This document shows positions 34,425 to 42,324 of a stretch of DNA of 64,000 bases, piece by piece. The stretch's first letter is position 1. Each line of letters begins with the position of its first letter. This DNA is from Firmicutes bacterium HGW-Firmicutes-14 (GTDB taxonomy: Bacteria > Bacillota > Thermincolia > Thermincolales > UBA2595): contig PHAB01000002.1 in assembly GCA_002840275.1 (NCBI GenBank), positions 124,001-188,000 on the forward strand, in the 5' to 3' direction. A model generated the notes under the pieces. The model worked only from the letters and a program-made list of their open reading frames with translations. It ran no database searches and was not told the DNA's origin. The position numbers and the translations under genes are program-made.

Positions 34425-34880
34425 GTGAGAGTAAATGTAAAAGCCCTGATATTTGTTATAGTAATACTGGCAGTCGGTATCATTTTTGTAATACCTTACC
34501 TGAATCCGGGGCCGGGGGAATTATCCGGCAACGGTGGACGGGAGTTTTCGCTAACCACACAGCCGGCCGAGAAACTGCAGGAGGCCAAGGCAGCAGGACG
34601 TCCTGTATTCCTCGAATTTTATGCTGCCACATGACCGGCATGCCGTGAAATGGAGCCGGTGGTGCTGGCCCTGGAAGAGAAGTATGAAAAAGATGTGGAA
34701 TTTATAATTGCCGATACAAATAGTCAAGAGGGCAGAAGGCTGGGAGGGGAGTTTGACATCTACTACATTCCCGCCATCTTTATATTAGGCGGTGATGGGG
34801 AAGTCAGGTATTCCGAAGAAGGGGTCCGGCCCCTCTCTGAACTTGATGCAGAGTTATCTGAGGTTACCGGTGGGAAGTGA
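34425..34880 (+). CDS. Candidate selenocysteine thioredoxin-like membrane-anchored protein (UGA at codon 70)
   Basis: The frame from GTG 34425 (RBS AGAGGGG, 7 nt) runs through an in-frame TGA at 34632-34634 to a TGA at 34878-34880: 151 codons. N-terminal anchor ALIFVIVILAVGIIFVIP, then a complete thioredoxin fold: AAGRPVFLEFYAAT-U-PACREMEPVV, FIIADT, FDIYYIPAIFILGGDGEV with cis-Pro at P116. TGA stands exactly where the first cysteine of CxxC belongs, giving U70-P-A-C73. A stem-loop fit for a bacterial SECIS lies 25 nt past it. CcdA, which feeds electrons to such proteins, follows with overlap. Alternative: a TGC/TGT-to-TGA mutation that made a pseudogene. The intact remainder argues against long decay. 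Confidence 0.72.
34655..34669 (+). promoter_or_regulatory. Candidate bacterial SECIS stem-loop
   Basis: GCCGG, loop TGGTG, CTGGC (one G-U pair), with the loop starting 25 nt after the TGA and a G in its first two positions, as expected for SelB binding. The flanking GG and CC can extend the stem past one mismatch. An alternative pairing of 34635-34639 with 34655-34659 exists. Drawn by eye, not folded. Confidence 0.45.
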
Positions 34881-35595
34881 GATCAATACCGTGTTTGAGA
34901 ATTTTATCGACACCATATTGCCCCGGGCTGTCGGTAGTTTCAGCCCTGTAACATTTATAATTGTATATATTGGCGGGGTGCTTACCAGCATAAGCCCCTG
35001 TATCCTGACAATGGTTCCGGTTATTGTAGGGTATATCGGCGGGTATGGAGAACAGGATAACAACAACTCTCGCCTAAAGGGCTTTGCCATGTCATCTGTT
35101 TTTGTCCTGGGGATGTCCGTGACTTTTTCAGCATTCGGTATAATTGCCGTGACCCTGGGCCGGATTGTGGGGCAGGCCGGGGTAATCTGGTATTACATAC
35201 TTGCTGCAATAGCTATCATTATGGGTCTCCAGCTTCTCGGGGTGCTTAATATCAGATTCCCCACCCTAAACAGGCTTCCTGCCGGGAAAGGGGGGCTGGT
35301 TCCTGCGTTTCTCATCGGACTTGCGTTTGGACTGGTGGCATCACCATGTGCCACTCCGGTGCTGGCTGTTATTATTACCTATGTTGCTTCAACGGGCAGT
35401 TTCTATTATGGTGCCGCCCTTCTTTTTGTTTACGGCCTGGGGCACGGGCTTCCCCTGATTGCTGCCGGAACCTTTACGGCAGTTATCAAACAGCTTCCCA
35501 GGTTTCAGAAGTATTCCCGCTATATAACCTCAGCCAGTGGTGTCATATTGATACTCCTTGGATTGTATTTTCTCGCCTCTGTAAGGTTATTTTAA
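34870..35595 (+). CDS. ccdA: CcdA-type cytochrome c biogenesis/thiol-disulphide transporter
   Basis: About 241 residues from GTG 34870 (GAGG six nt upstream; overlaps the thioredoxin stop by 11 nt). GTG 34891 is an alternative start. Six membrane helices with the CcdA/DsbD cysteines in SPCILTMVPVIVGYIGGYGE (first half) and ASPCATPVLAVIITYVA (second half). It moves reducing power from cytoplasmic thioredoxin across the membrane to an extracytoplasmic thioredoxin-like partner, here most likely the product encoded just upstream. Ends in FLASVRLF. Confidence 0.9.
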   Translation: MGSEINTVFENFIDTILPRAVGSFSPVTFIIVYIGGVLTSISPCILTMVPVIVGYIGGYGEQDNNNSRLKGFAMSSVFVLGMSVTFSAFGIIAVTLGRIVGQAGVIWYYILAAIAIIMGLQLLGVLNIRFPTLNRLPAGKGGLVPAFLIGLAFGLVASPCATPVLAVIITYVASTGSFYYGAALLFVYGLGHGLPLIAAGTFTAVIKQLPRFQKYSRYITSASGVILILLGLYFLASVRLF

Positions 35596-35623
35596 AAAAA
35601 AATTTTAAAAAGTGTCATACATA

Positions 35624-35687
35624 CTTGTCCCCCCTAATATAGTTTAGTGAAAAGGACAAACAGTTAAAAAAAATTAGGGGGGACAAG
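35624..35687 (+). promoter_or_regulatory. Perfect 15-bp inverted repeat covering the GerMN ribosome site
   Basis: CTTGTCCCCCCTAAT (35624-35638) and its exact complement (35673-35687) are separated by 34 nt. The right arm contains the G-run that must act as Shine-Dalgarno for the GTG at 35690. In RNA the site would be hidden; as DNA it could be an operator. No T-run follows, so it is not a terminator. Confidence 0.6.
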
Positions 35688-35689
35688 CT

Positions 35690-36382
35690 GTGAAATTATT
35701 TAAGGTGAGCGGGAAAAAAATCATTGCGGGGATCGGCATCCTGCTGTTGTTGGGGGTGACTGCGGGTTGCAGCGAGTCACAGAACCTTTCCTGGGAACAG
35801 CTTAAAAAAACTCATTACAAAATGGTAACAGGAAAATCCCCGGACACAAAGAATAAGGCTGCAGATAAAGAGGGACAAGCTGCATCAGGGGATGAAGACA
35901 CCACAGGGGAAATCCGGGGACAGGGCAATACAGAAACAGCCCAAGCCCAGGAAACCCAGGGGGAAAAGGTAACCCTGGCCCTCTGTTTTGCTGACCAGAA
36001 CGGGGATTACCTGACGATTGAACAGAGGGAAATAGCCCTTGTTCCGGGTCTGGCCCGGGCAGCTGTAAATGAGCTTATCAGGGGTCCGGAAGGGAAGGGG
36101 TTATCAACGACCATACCCGAGGGCACCAGGCTGCTGGATATTAACATAGACAACGGACTCTGTACAGTTGACTTCAGCAGTGAATTCAGGGAAAATCACT
36201 GGGGCGGCTCCAGTGGAGAGATACTGACAGTTTATTCGGTTGTCAATACCCTGACCCAGTTCGCGACGGTTGAAAAAGTTGAAATCCTGGTTGAAGGCCA
36301 AAGGATTGAAACCCTGGCCGGACATATGGACCTGACAGTTCCGGTATACCGTAATACACAAATCATCAGAGACACAGAGTAA
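35690..36382 (+). CDS. GerMN-domain lipoprotein
   Basis: 230 residues from a GTG. Signal and lipobox TAGC (C27), a 60-residue Gln/Asp/Glu-rich linker, then a GerMN domain: VTLALCFADQNGDYLTIEQRE, AAVNELIRGPEGKGLSTTIP, EGTRLLDINIDNGLCTVDFS, and VEILVEGQRIETLAGHMDL. GerMN proteins include GerM of sporulation and germination, and other surface lipoproteins. Its ribosome site lies inside the inverted repeat just described. The neighbouring amidase also acts on peptidoglycan. Confidence 0.88.
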   Translation: MKLFKVSGKKIIAGIGILLLLGVTAGCSESQNLSWEQLKKTHYKMVTGKSPDTKNKAADKEGQAASGDEDTTGEIRGQGNTETAQAQETQGEKVTLALCFADQNGDYLTIEQREIALVPGLARAAVNELIRGPEGKGLSTTIPEGTRLLDINIDNGLCTVDFSSEFRENHWGGSSGEILTVYSVVNTLTQFATVEKVEILVEGQRIETLAGHMDLTVPVYRNTQIIRDTE

Positions 36383-36418
36383 ATACTGCTCATTATTAAC
36401 TAAGAAAGACATACAGGG

Positions 36419-36468
36419 GCGGTTGATGAATCCTGACGGAAGGCGCCGGGACATCGACCGCTTTTTTT
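36419..36468 (+). terminator. Terminator after the GerMN gene
   Basis: GCGGTTGATG (36419-36428) pairs with CATCGACCGC (36452-36461; one G-U) and is followed by seven T residues. Loop is long (23 nt). Confidence 0.7.
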
Positions 36469-36602
36469 CCAGTTTTTTGCATAATTTTCCGCGGGGAAGG
36501 AAGGAATTTCGACAATTATGTCGAACCTTACAGACAGGCGGCATTTCTAAAATTTAGTAACTCAGGAATGCCTTGCAGTTTTAGGGAAAGGGGGTGGCAC
36601 AA

Positions 36603-38180
36603 TTGTCGGGTAAAAAAAGGAAAACAAATTTCTTGGCAGGTTTTTTGACAACCCTGTTTTTCCTGGGAATATCCCTGTTTTTTGCTGGAACTGCCCTGGC
36701 CGCAACAGACAACTATACCGGTTCTGCTGTGGAAGGTAAAACTGTTGTTGTAAACGCTCCCACAGCCAACATCAGGAGCAGTTCAACCCTTGGCGGCAAA
36801 AAGGTTGAGACAGTGGCCAGAGGCCGTGAACTTAAAGTAACCGGCGAATCCAGGGGATGGTACCGGGTCAGCCTTGCCGGTGGACAAGAAGGCTGGGTTG
36901 CGGGATGGCTGGTAAGGGAAATAATGGATTCTTCCAGCGGCGGTGATTCAGAGACCCAGTTTGAACCTGTTGCCGGAATGTTCCTGGTTATCAAAGAGAG
37001 CAGTGTGAATATCCGTTCCGGTGCAGGCACTACTTATGATATTATAGGAAAGGCTAAAGCAGGAGACTTGTATGATATTACGGGTAAGGCTGGGGAATGG
37101 TACAAAATTGCTCTCCCGGACCGCAGTCCCGGGTGGATTGCCGGATGGCTGGCCGAGGTCAGGGCTGTTAGTTCACCGTCAAGAGATGACCCACCGGATA
37201 TCCCCCCGGACACCGGATCAGATTCCGGAGATTCCGGGTCAGGTTCCGAACCCGGCAGTGAAGATGAGGATTCCCAGTCCTCCGTCAAACTTGTTAATAT
37301 CGAATTCAGGAACGGGGACAACAACGAAGAGAAACTGGTTATCAAGAGTGAAGGTGGAATTGAGTACACAAAATTTAGGCTTAAAGGACCTGAGAGGTTT
37401 GTAATCGACATCCGGAATGCAGATATCAATGGATTAAAGGACTTTTCTCCGGACAGCAGATTTGTCAGCAGGGTCAGGATGGCCCAGTTCAGCCTGACAC
37501 CCATGACCGTGAGAATTGTGCTTGACCTGAAAGAAATTACGGGTTGTTCCACAGTTCTGGATGATACGGGTGAGGTCCTGACTGTTACCTTATCAGAACC
37601 GTCTATTGGCGGCAAGGTTATTGTGATTGATGCCGGCCATGGTGGTTATGACCCGGGAGCCATAGGGGTCACGGGCCTGGAAGAAAAAGAGTTTAACCTG
37701 GAGACAGCACTGCTGGTAGAGCAAAAACTAACCGAACTCGGGGCTACAGTCATACTTACCAGGAAGAATGACAGCTTTGTCAGTCTTACAGGGCGGGCAG
37801 ATATAGCCAACAAAGCGGAGGCCGACGTCTTTGTAAGCATACATGCCAATTCTACGGAGAGGTCGTCAAAGAAGGGTACTTCGACATATTATTACGCCCC
37901 CGCATCGGACCCGCTCCTTTATGCCCAGGCAGAACAGAGGAAATCTCTGGCTGGGGCGGTCCAGGAGAATCTGATTGGGCAGCTGGGAACAACGAACCTG
38001 GGTACACTTCAGGCCAATTTTGCGGTGCTGAGATGTACTGAAATGCCTTCAATCTTAGTGGAATCCGCATTTCTGTCCAACCGGGAGGATGAAGCATTAT
38101 TGAAAGACCCGGGCTTCCGTGAAAAGGTGGCTCAGGGCATTGCCGACGGGTTGGTTGAATACTTTACTATGGGTTATTAA
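36603..38180 (+). CDS. N-acetylmuramoyl-L-alanine amidase with two SH3 domains and AMIN domain
   Basis: About 525 residues from TTG 36603 (GGGGG 8 nt upstream). Order: signal peptide (FLAGFLTTLFFLGISLFFAG), SH3b 1 (TANIRSSSTLGGKKVETVAR to GWVAGWLV), SH3b 2 (SVNIRSGAGTTYDIIGKAKA to GWIAGWLAE), acidic Ser/Asp/Pro linker, AMIN domain (VKLVNIEFRNGD to LDLKEITG) and C-terminal Amidase_3 (VIVIDAGHGGYDPGAIG, LTRKNDSF, VFVSIHANST, ESAFLSNREDE). Zinc ligands H, E, H and catalytic E are in place. Cleaves the lactyl-peptide bond of peptidoglycan, in cell separation, sporulation or lysis. Confidence 0.93.
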   Translation: MSGKKRKTNFLAGFLTTLFFLGISLFFAGTALAATDNYTGSAVEGKTVVVNAPTANIRSSSTLGGKKVETVARGRELKVTGESRGWYRVSLAGGQEGWVAGWLVREIMDSSSGGDSETQFEPVAGMFLVIKESSVNIRSGAGTTYDIIGKAKAGDLYDITGKAGEWYKIALPDRSPGWIAGWLAEVRAVSSPSRDDPPDIPPDTGSDSGDSGSGSEPGSEDEDSQSSVKLVNIEFRNGDNNEEKLVIKSEGGIEYTKFRLKGPERFVIDIRNADINGLKDFSPDSRFVSRVRMAQFSLTPMTVRIVLDLKEITGCSTVLDDTGEVLTVTLSEPSIGGKVIVIDAGHGGYDPGAIGVTGLEEKEFNLETALLVEQKLTELGATVILTRKNDSFVSLTGRADIANKAEADVFVSIHANSTERSSKKGTSTYYYAPASDPLLYAQAEQRKSLAGAVQENLIGQLGTTNLGTLQANFAVLRCTEMPSILVESAFLSNREDEALLKDPGFREKVAQGIADGLVEYFTMGY

Positions 38181-38339
38181 AAAACGACAGTTATGGGCTG
38201 TATCATACGCCGCGCTTTATTCGGTGATGAACAGCCTTTTCTTTTTCCCCCGGAAATGCGCAATTAAAAAAGATGACAGGAATCACCGGTCGGGTTATAG
38301 TATATTTATAATGATAAAAACTTGTGGTGGTGATCAGGT

Positions 38340-39305
38340 ATGGCTTTTGACCTGGACAAGGGTAAAGGGATCCCCAAATACATGCAGCTGATGAATGAAA
38401 TTAAAAGGCTTATTCAAACCGGGGAGTGGGAACCCGGTATGCAGGTACCCACTGAGAGGGACCTGGCGGATAAGCTTAATATAAGCAGAAATACCGTCAG
38501 TGCCGCTTATAAGGAGCTTGAGGCCGAGGGCATCCTTGTTTCAACCCAGGGGAGGGGCACTTTTGTCACAGACAGTGATGCGGTTATCAAGAGGGAATCC
38601 CGGAAGGAGCGCCTCCTGAAAATAATCGATATTGCCATCGAAGAGGCTGCGGAGCTGGGATTCAATATTGACGAGTTCCTGGTATTGACCCACCGGCGTG
38701 TAATGGCGAAAAAGGAAATGCTTAGCAGGGTTAAAGTGGTATTTATAGAATGCAATAAAGAACAATTGGACCACTTTTCCCGGGAACTCCACCTGGATCC
38801 GGGGGTATCCATTGTCCCTGTCCTGCTGGATGATTTCCGGAATGAGCCGGAACGGGTCAACAAACTGGTAGCCGGATCTGACCTGGTTCTGACGACTTTT
38901 TTTCATTTGGAGGAAGTAAAGAAACTGGTAACAGTTAAGGGTGTGGACATAATTGGCATAGCCCTGGACCCACAGCTTGAAACAATTGTAAAAATAGCCC
39001 GCCTTCCCCAGGGAACCCGTTTGGGGATAGTATGCCTGTCTGAAACTTTTATCTCAAAAATTAAGGGTTCCCTGAAACGGGCCGGAATAGACCACCTGGA
39101 TATTTGCTCTACCACTTCCAAAAATGCCGAAGAACTGGAGGGCTTTCTCAGCAAGGTTGATGCCATAGTTGTATCTCCCAACCGGCACAGGGAAGTGACG
39201 GAATATAACCCGAAGCACAAACAGGAGATCGAGTTCATGTATACTCCCGATACGGGGTCGGTAAACGTGGTCAAGACAGCTTTACTGGAACTTAAGAGAA
39301 ACTAA
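38340..39305 (+). CDS. GntR-family regulator with C-terminal effector-like domain
   Basis: 321 residues. N-terminal GntR winged helix at residues 10-80: QLMNEIKRLIQTGEWEPGMQ, VPTERDLADKLNISRNTVSA, GRGTFVT. A helical linker is followed by about 210 residues with alternating strands and helices (VVFIECNKEQLDHF, VIGIALDP-like DIIGIALDP, RLGIVCLSETF) that look like a small-molecule sensing Rossmann-like domain. It ends 19 nt before the HgdB-like gene and is its likely regulator. Its ligand is unknown; a substrate or metal of the dehydratase is the natural guess. Confidence 0.85.
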   Translation: MAFDLDKGKGIPKYMQLMNEIKRLIQTGEWEPGMQVPTERDLADKLNISRNTVSAAYKELEAEGILVSTQGRGTFVTDSDAVIKRESRKERLLKIIDIAIEEAAELGFNIDEFLVLTHRRVMAKKEMLSRVKVVFIECNKEQLDHFSRELHLDPGVSIVPVLLDDFRNEPERVNKLVAGSDLVLTTFFHLEEVKKLVTVKGVDIIGIALDPQLETIVKIARLPQGTRLGIVCLSETFISKIKGSLKRAGIDHLDICSTTSKNAEELEGFLSKVDAIVVSPNRHREVTEYNPKHKQEIEFMYTPDTGSVNVVKTALLELKRN

Positions 39306-39323
39306 AAGAAGGGAAGAAGTGCT

Positions 39324-40301
39324 TTGGCAAGGATCGGTATTACGACAACTGTACCTATAGAAATAATATATGCTGCCGGACACATTCCGGTGGACCTGAA
39401 CAATATCTTCATTACAGATGCCAATCCGCACGGTCTTATTGAAGAAGCCGAACTTGCCGGGTACCCGCGGAATATCTGTGCCTGGATTAAAGGGATATAT
39501 ACCACTGTGTTAAAAAACAGGGATATAACCAGGGTGATAGCAGTTACCCAGGGCGACTGCAGCAATACCCACGCCCTGATGGAAACCCTGCATCTTGAAG
39601 GGGTGGAAATTATCCCGTTTGCTTATCCTTATAACCGGGACAGGGATATACTCAGGCTTCAGATGGAAAAGCTGGCTGAGTTTTTTGAAGTTGACCGGCA
39701 AAAGGTGTCGAAAACCAAAAAGAGACTGGATAGGATCAGGTCTCTGGTCAGGCGTATTGACGAACAGACCTGGCAGAGTAACAGGGTGAGGGGATTTGAC
39801 AACCACCTGTGGCAGGTTAGCTGCAGCGACTTCAACGGTGACCCGGAGGGTTTTGGCCGGGAAGCTGCCCGATTCCTGGACAGCCTGGAGGAAGCCGGTG
39901 AGATTGATGCCCCTGTCAGGCTGGGATATATAGGTGTCCCTCCGATAATGACCGATTTATACGATTACCTGGAATCCCGGGGTGCCAAGGTAGTTTTCAA
40001 CGAAATCCAGAGGCAGTTTACCATGCCTTTTGATACTGAAGATATCGTTGAACAATATGCCCTTTATACCTATCCATATGATATATTCCACAGGCTCAAT
40101 GATATCTCAGAGGAAATAGGGCGGCGGGACATCCACGGAATCATTCATTATGCCCAGAGCTTTTGTTACCGGCAGATCCAGGATCTGATAATCAGAAGAA
40201 AGCTAGCTGTCCCAATCCTTACCATTGAGGGTGACAGGCCGCTGCACCTGGATGCCCGGACCAGGATGAGGATTGATACATTTGTGGAAATGCTTAAATG
40301 A
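39324..40301 (+). CDS. 2-hydroxyacyl-CoA dehydratase (HgdB/YjiM) family protein
   Basis: 325 residues from a TTG after GGGAAGAAG. Matches the BcrB/HgdB fold: RIGITTTVPIEIIYAAGHIP, then cysteines in NICAWIKG, GDCSNTHALME and QSFCYRQIQD that can ligate a [4Fe-4S] cluster. Only one such subunit is present, as in E. coli YjiM-YjiL and the double-cubane cluster proteins rather than two-subunit HgdAB, so it may reduce a small molecule instead of dehydrating an acyl-CoA. Its activator-like partner is encoded 1.2 kb further on, now separated by a GntR gene and a decayed transporter. Confidence 0.85.
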   Translation: MARIGITTTVPIEIIYAAGHIPVDLNNIFITDANPHGLIEEAELAGYPRNICAWIKGIYTTVLKNRDITRVIAVTQGDCSNTHALMETLHLEGVEIIPFAYPYNRDRDILRLQMEKLAEFFEVDRQKVSKTKKRLDRIRSLVRRIDEQTWQSNRVRGFDNHLWQVSCSDFNGDPEGFGREAARFLDSLEEAGEIDAPVRLGYIGVPPIMTDLYDYLESRGAKVVFNEIQRQFTMPFDTEDIVEQYALYTYPYDIFHRLNDISEEIGRRDIHGIIHYAQSFCYRQIQDLIIRRKLAVPILTIEGDRPLHLDARTRMRIDTFVEMLK

Positions 40302-40389
40302 ATGAAGGAGTGTTAGTTGTGGTTAGCCACCGGATAAACAATAAATATTTACAGGGAGCGATTTGCTTCCTGTTTTTTTTCGGGAACTA

Positions 40390-40418
40390 TTGACAACTAA
40401 AAACATATTGTATATACT
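40390..40418 (+). promoter_or_regulatory. Promoter of the ytrA-type gntR gene
   Basis: TTGACA, 17-bp spacer, TATACT: a near-consensus SigA promoter. The -10 box lies within the operator palindrome. Confidence 0.85.
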
Positions 40419-40433
40419 GTGTATATACAATAT
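40405..40433. promoter_or_regulatory. GntR (YtrA-type) operator
   Basis: Two exact 13-bp arms, ATATTGTATATAC and GTATATACAATAT, around TGT. A further half-site-like GATATATACAGTA follows. Its overlap with the -10 box and position before the gntR gene suggest autorepression. Confidence 0.8.
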
Positions 40434-40475
40434 AATTGATATATACAGTATTAACGGTTAGGAGGTGGAGCTTGT

Positions 40476-40868
40476 TTGAAGATATTAATCTCATATTCTT
40501 CTCAGGAACCCATATATGAGCAAATAACAAAACAGATCAAAAACAGTATATTAAGGGGAGAGATGGTCCCCGGTGACTCCCTGCCGTCCATCAGGAACCT
40601 GGCGAAGGACCTCCAGATAAGTGTTATTACCACCAAAAGGGCATATGAGGAACTTGAAAAGGAAGGGCTTATAGAAACCGTTGGGGGAAAAGGTTCATTT
40701 ATAGCCGGTCAGAACCGGGAACTGCTGCGGGAAAAAAGGCTGAAGTCGGTTGAGGACAGGCTTGCGGAAATTGTGGCAGAAGCAAAGGTTCTGGACATCA
40801 GTTTACAGGAACTGCTGGAAATGATCAAACTTCTTTATGGGGGGGAGAAAAGTGGAAAAGATTCTTGA
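40476..40868 (+). CDS. GntR-family regulator, YtrA type
   Basis: 130 residues; TTG start after AGGAGGTGG. Short form with only the winged helix (PIYEQITKQIKNSILRGEMV, DSLPSIRNLAKDLQISVITT, GGKGSFIAGQ) and a 40-residue helical dimerisation tail, as in YtrA proteins that control ABC transporter operons. Complete and apparently functional, with promoter and operator intact, although the ABC transporter it should control is broken just downstream (genes overlap by 17 nt). Confidence 0.9.
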   Translation: MKILISYSSQEPIYEQITKQIKNSILRGEMVPGDSLPSIRNLAKDLQISVITTKRAYEELEKEGLIETVGGKGSFIAGQNRELLREKRLKSVEDRLAEIVAEAKVLDISLQELLEMIKLLYGGEKSGKDS

Positions 40869-41467
40869 AGTATCAAAGGTGAGAAAAGAATAGCCGGATT
40901 TTACTTTAAAGGATATTTCATTCAGCCTGGAAAAAGGGTTTATTATGGGATTTATCGGGCCAAACGGCGCAGGTAAGACCACTACTATAAAAATAATCAT
41001 GAACCTGATAAAAAGGGACAGCGGCCGGATAAGGGTGCTTGGCCTGGATAATATCGAGAATGAGCAGGATATAAAGGACAGGATAGGTGGCTCTGGCCCT
41101 GTCTCACAATGCTGACCTGATAATTATGGATGAACCCACCTCCGGTCTTGACCCCGTTTTCAGGAACGAAGTTCTGGATATATTAAGAGGCCTGATGCTG
41201 GATGAAAATAAAGGGGTCCTGTTTTCCACCCATATCACCACAGACCTGGATAAGGTAGCTGACTATATCACTTTTATTAACAGGGGTGAAATCATATTTA
41301 GCAATTCAAGGGAATCAATAATGGAGAAATACGCGGTGGTTAAGGGCGGCCGGGATACTGGGAACCGGGATGATACTGGCGGCAGTATTTATGCTGGCAT
41401 CTATGGCTGTTTCGATGAGGATTTACCAAAACAAGGAATTTTAGCTCGTCCCACGGGTTTTGTATGA
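40852..41467 (+). pseudogene. Decayed ABC transporter ATPase
   Basis: Starts GTG overlapping gntR. An in-frame TAG at 40891-40893 cuts the frame after 13 codons. The Walker A (GFIGPNGAGKTTT) and a following segment survive, then the frame shifts near 41085 and the C-terminal part resumes (ALSHNADLIIMDEPTSGLDP, LFSTHITTDLDKVADYI). The stretch between, including the Q-loop and LSxG signature (roughly 50 codons in this family), is deleted. It was a YtrB-like multidrug-type ATPase. Confidence 0.85.
41370..41444 (+). pseudogene. C-terminal scrap of an ABC-2 permease
   Basis: In a different frame from the ATPase remnant, MILAAVFMLASMAVSMRIYQ ends in NKEF and a TAG. A last membrane helix followed by SxRIYxxKEF is how ABC-2 type permeases commonly end. 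The bulk of the permease is gone, which means the deletion ran through most of the operon. Confidence 0.55.
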
Positions 41468-41526
41468 ACTTGCGCTCCCACTGCAACAATGCTAAAATTG
41501 AAAATAGTGGAATTGGGGTGGATTTA

Positions 41527-42306
41527 ATGTATTGTGGAATAGACCTGGGCAGTCGGAACGTAAAAATTACCCTGGCCCGGAATAACGGAATAACAGCCCT
41601 TCATTCATATAATACGATAGAATTCTATAAGAAATACGGCCGTAAAGAGGGAGACTGCCTGACGGTTGATTTTTCAGGACTTGGTCTGCCGCAGCTGGAT
41701 TTAGGTCCCGGTGGTACAGACAAACTGGTCACCACCGGGTATGGCCGGAATACGATAAAAATAAAGGGCGGGAAAGACATTCCCGAAATAAAAGCTCATG
41801 TCCTGGGAGCGGCCTGGCAGACCGGCCTGAAGGATTTTACCCTTCTGGACCTGGGAGGGCAGGACAGTAAAGTTGTCTTGGTAAGGGACGGGAAAATTTC
41901 GGATTTTCAGACCAATGATAAATGTGCGGCAGGGTCAGGCCGGTACCTGGAAAACATGTGTGCCGTCCTGGGCATGAATCTTGAAGACCTGAGCGGCTGC
42001 CGGCATAATCCCGTTGATCTCAATGCCACCTGCGCCATTTTCGGAGAATCCGAGCTGGTTGGGAAGATAATTGAAGGTTATCCGGTTGAAGAACTGGCTG
42101 CCGGTGTAAACTATACTATATATAGGAGAGTAAAACCCCTGCTCCTGCATTTGGCAAGCCGGGTCCTGGTATTCACAGGAGGAGTGGCTAAGAGCGCTGC
42201 CCTGGGCGAAATTCTCAGGGATGAACTGGGGGCTGAAGTGGTTATCCCCCGTTATCCCCAATATAACGGTTCCATTGGCTGCTGTGTTCACGCGGGGTTG
42301 GAGTGA
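41527..42306 (+). CDS. 2-hydroxyacyl-CoA dehydratase activator (HgdC/YjiL) family ATPase
   Basis: 259 residues from ATG 41527, with GGGGTGG upstream. BadF/BcrA-HgdC ASKHA fold: YCGIDLGSRNVKITLAR (phosphate 1), LLDLGGQDSKVVLVRDGK (phosphate 2) and VFTGGVAKSAALGE (adenosine). Cluster cysteines are in NDKCAAGSGRYLENM and NATCAIFGESEL, by which a homodimer holds one [4Fe-4S] cluster. ATP hydrolysis drives a low-potential electron onto the HgdB-like partner encoded at 39324. The original operon neighbour is likely separated by the gntR-ABC insert. Confidence 0.9.
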   Translation: MYCGIDLGSRNVKITLARNNGITALHSYNTIEFYKKYGRKEGDCLTVDFSGLGLPQLDLGPGGTDKLVTTGYGRNTIKIKGGKDIPEIKAHVLGAAWQTGLKDFTLLDLGGQDSKVVLVRDGKISDFQTNDKCAAGSGRYLENMCAVLGMNLEDLSGCRHNPVDLNATCAIFGESELVGKIIEGYPVEELAAGVNYTIYRRVKPLLLHLASRVLVFTGGVAKSAALGEILRDELGAEVVIPRYPQYNGSIGCCVHAGLE

Positions 42307-42324
42307 AGAGAGGTGTTCATCTGA

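Noticed and set aside
38196-38236. Possible terminator after the amidase (GGCTGT with ACAGCC)
   Set aside because: Only 6 bp with a loop of about 30 nt, although a T-rich stretch follows.
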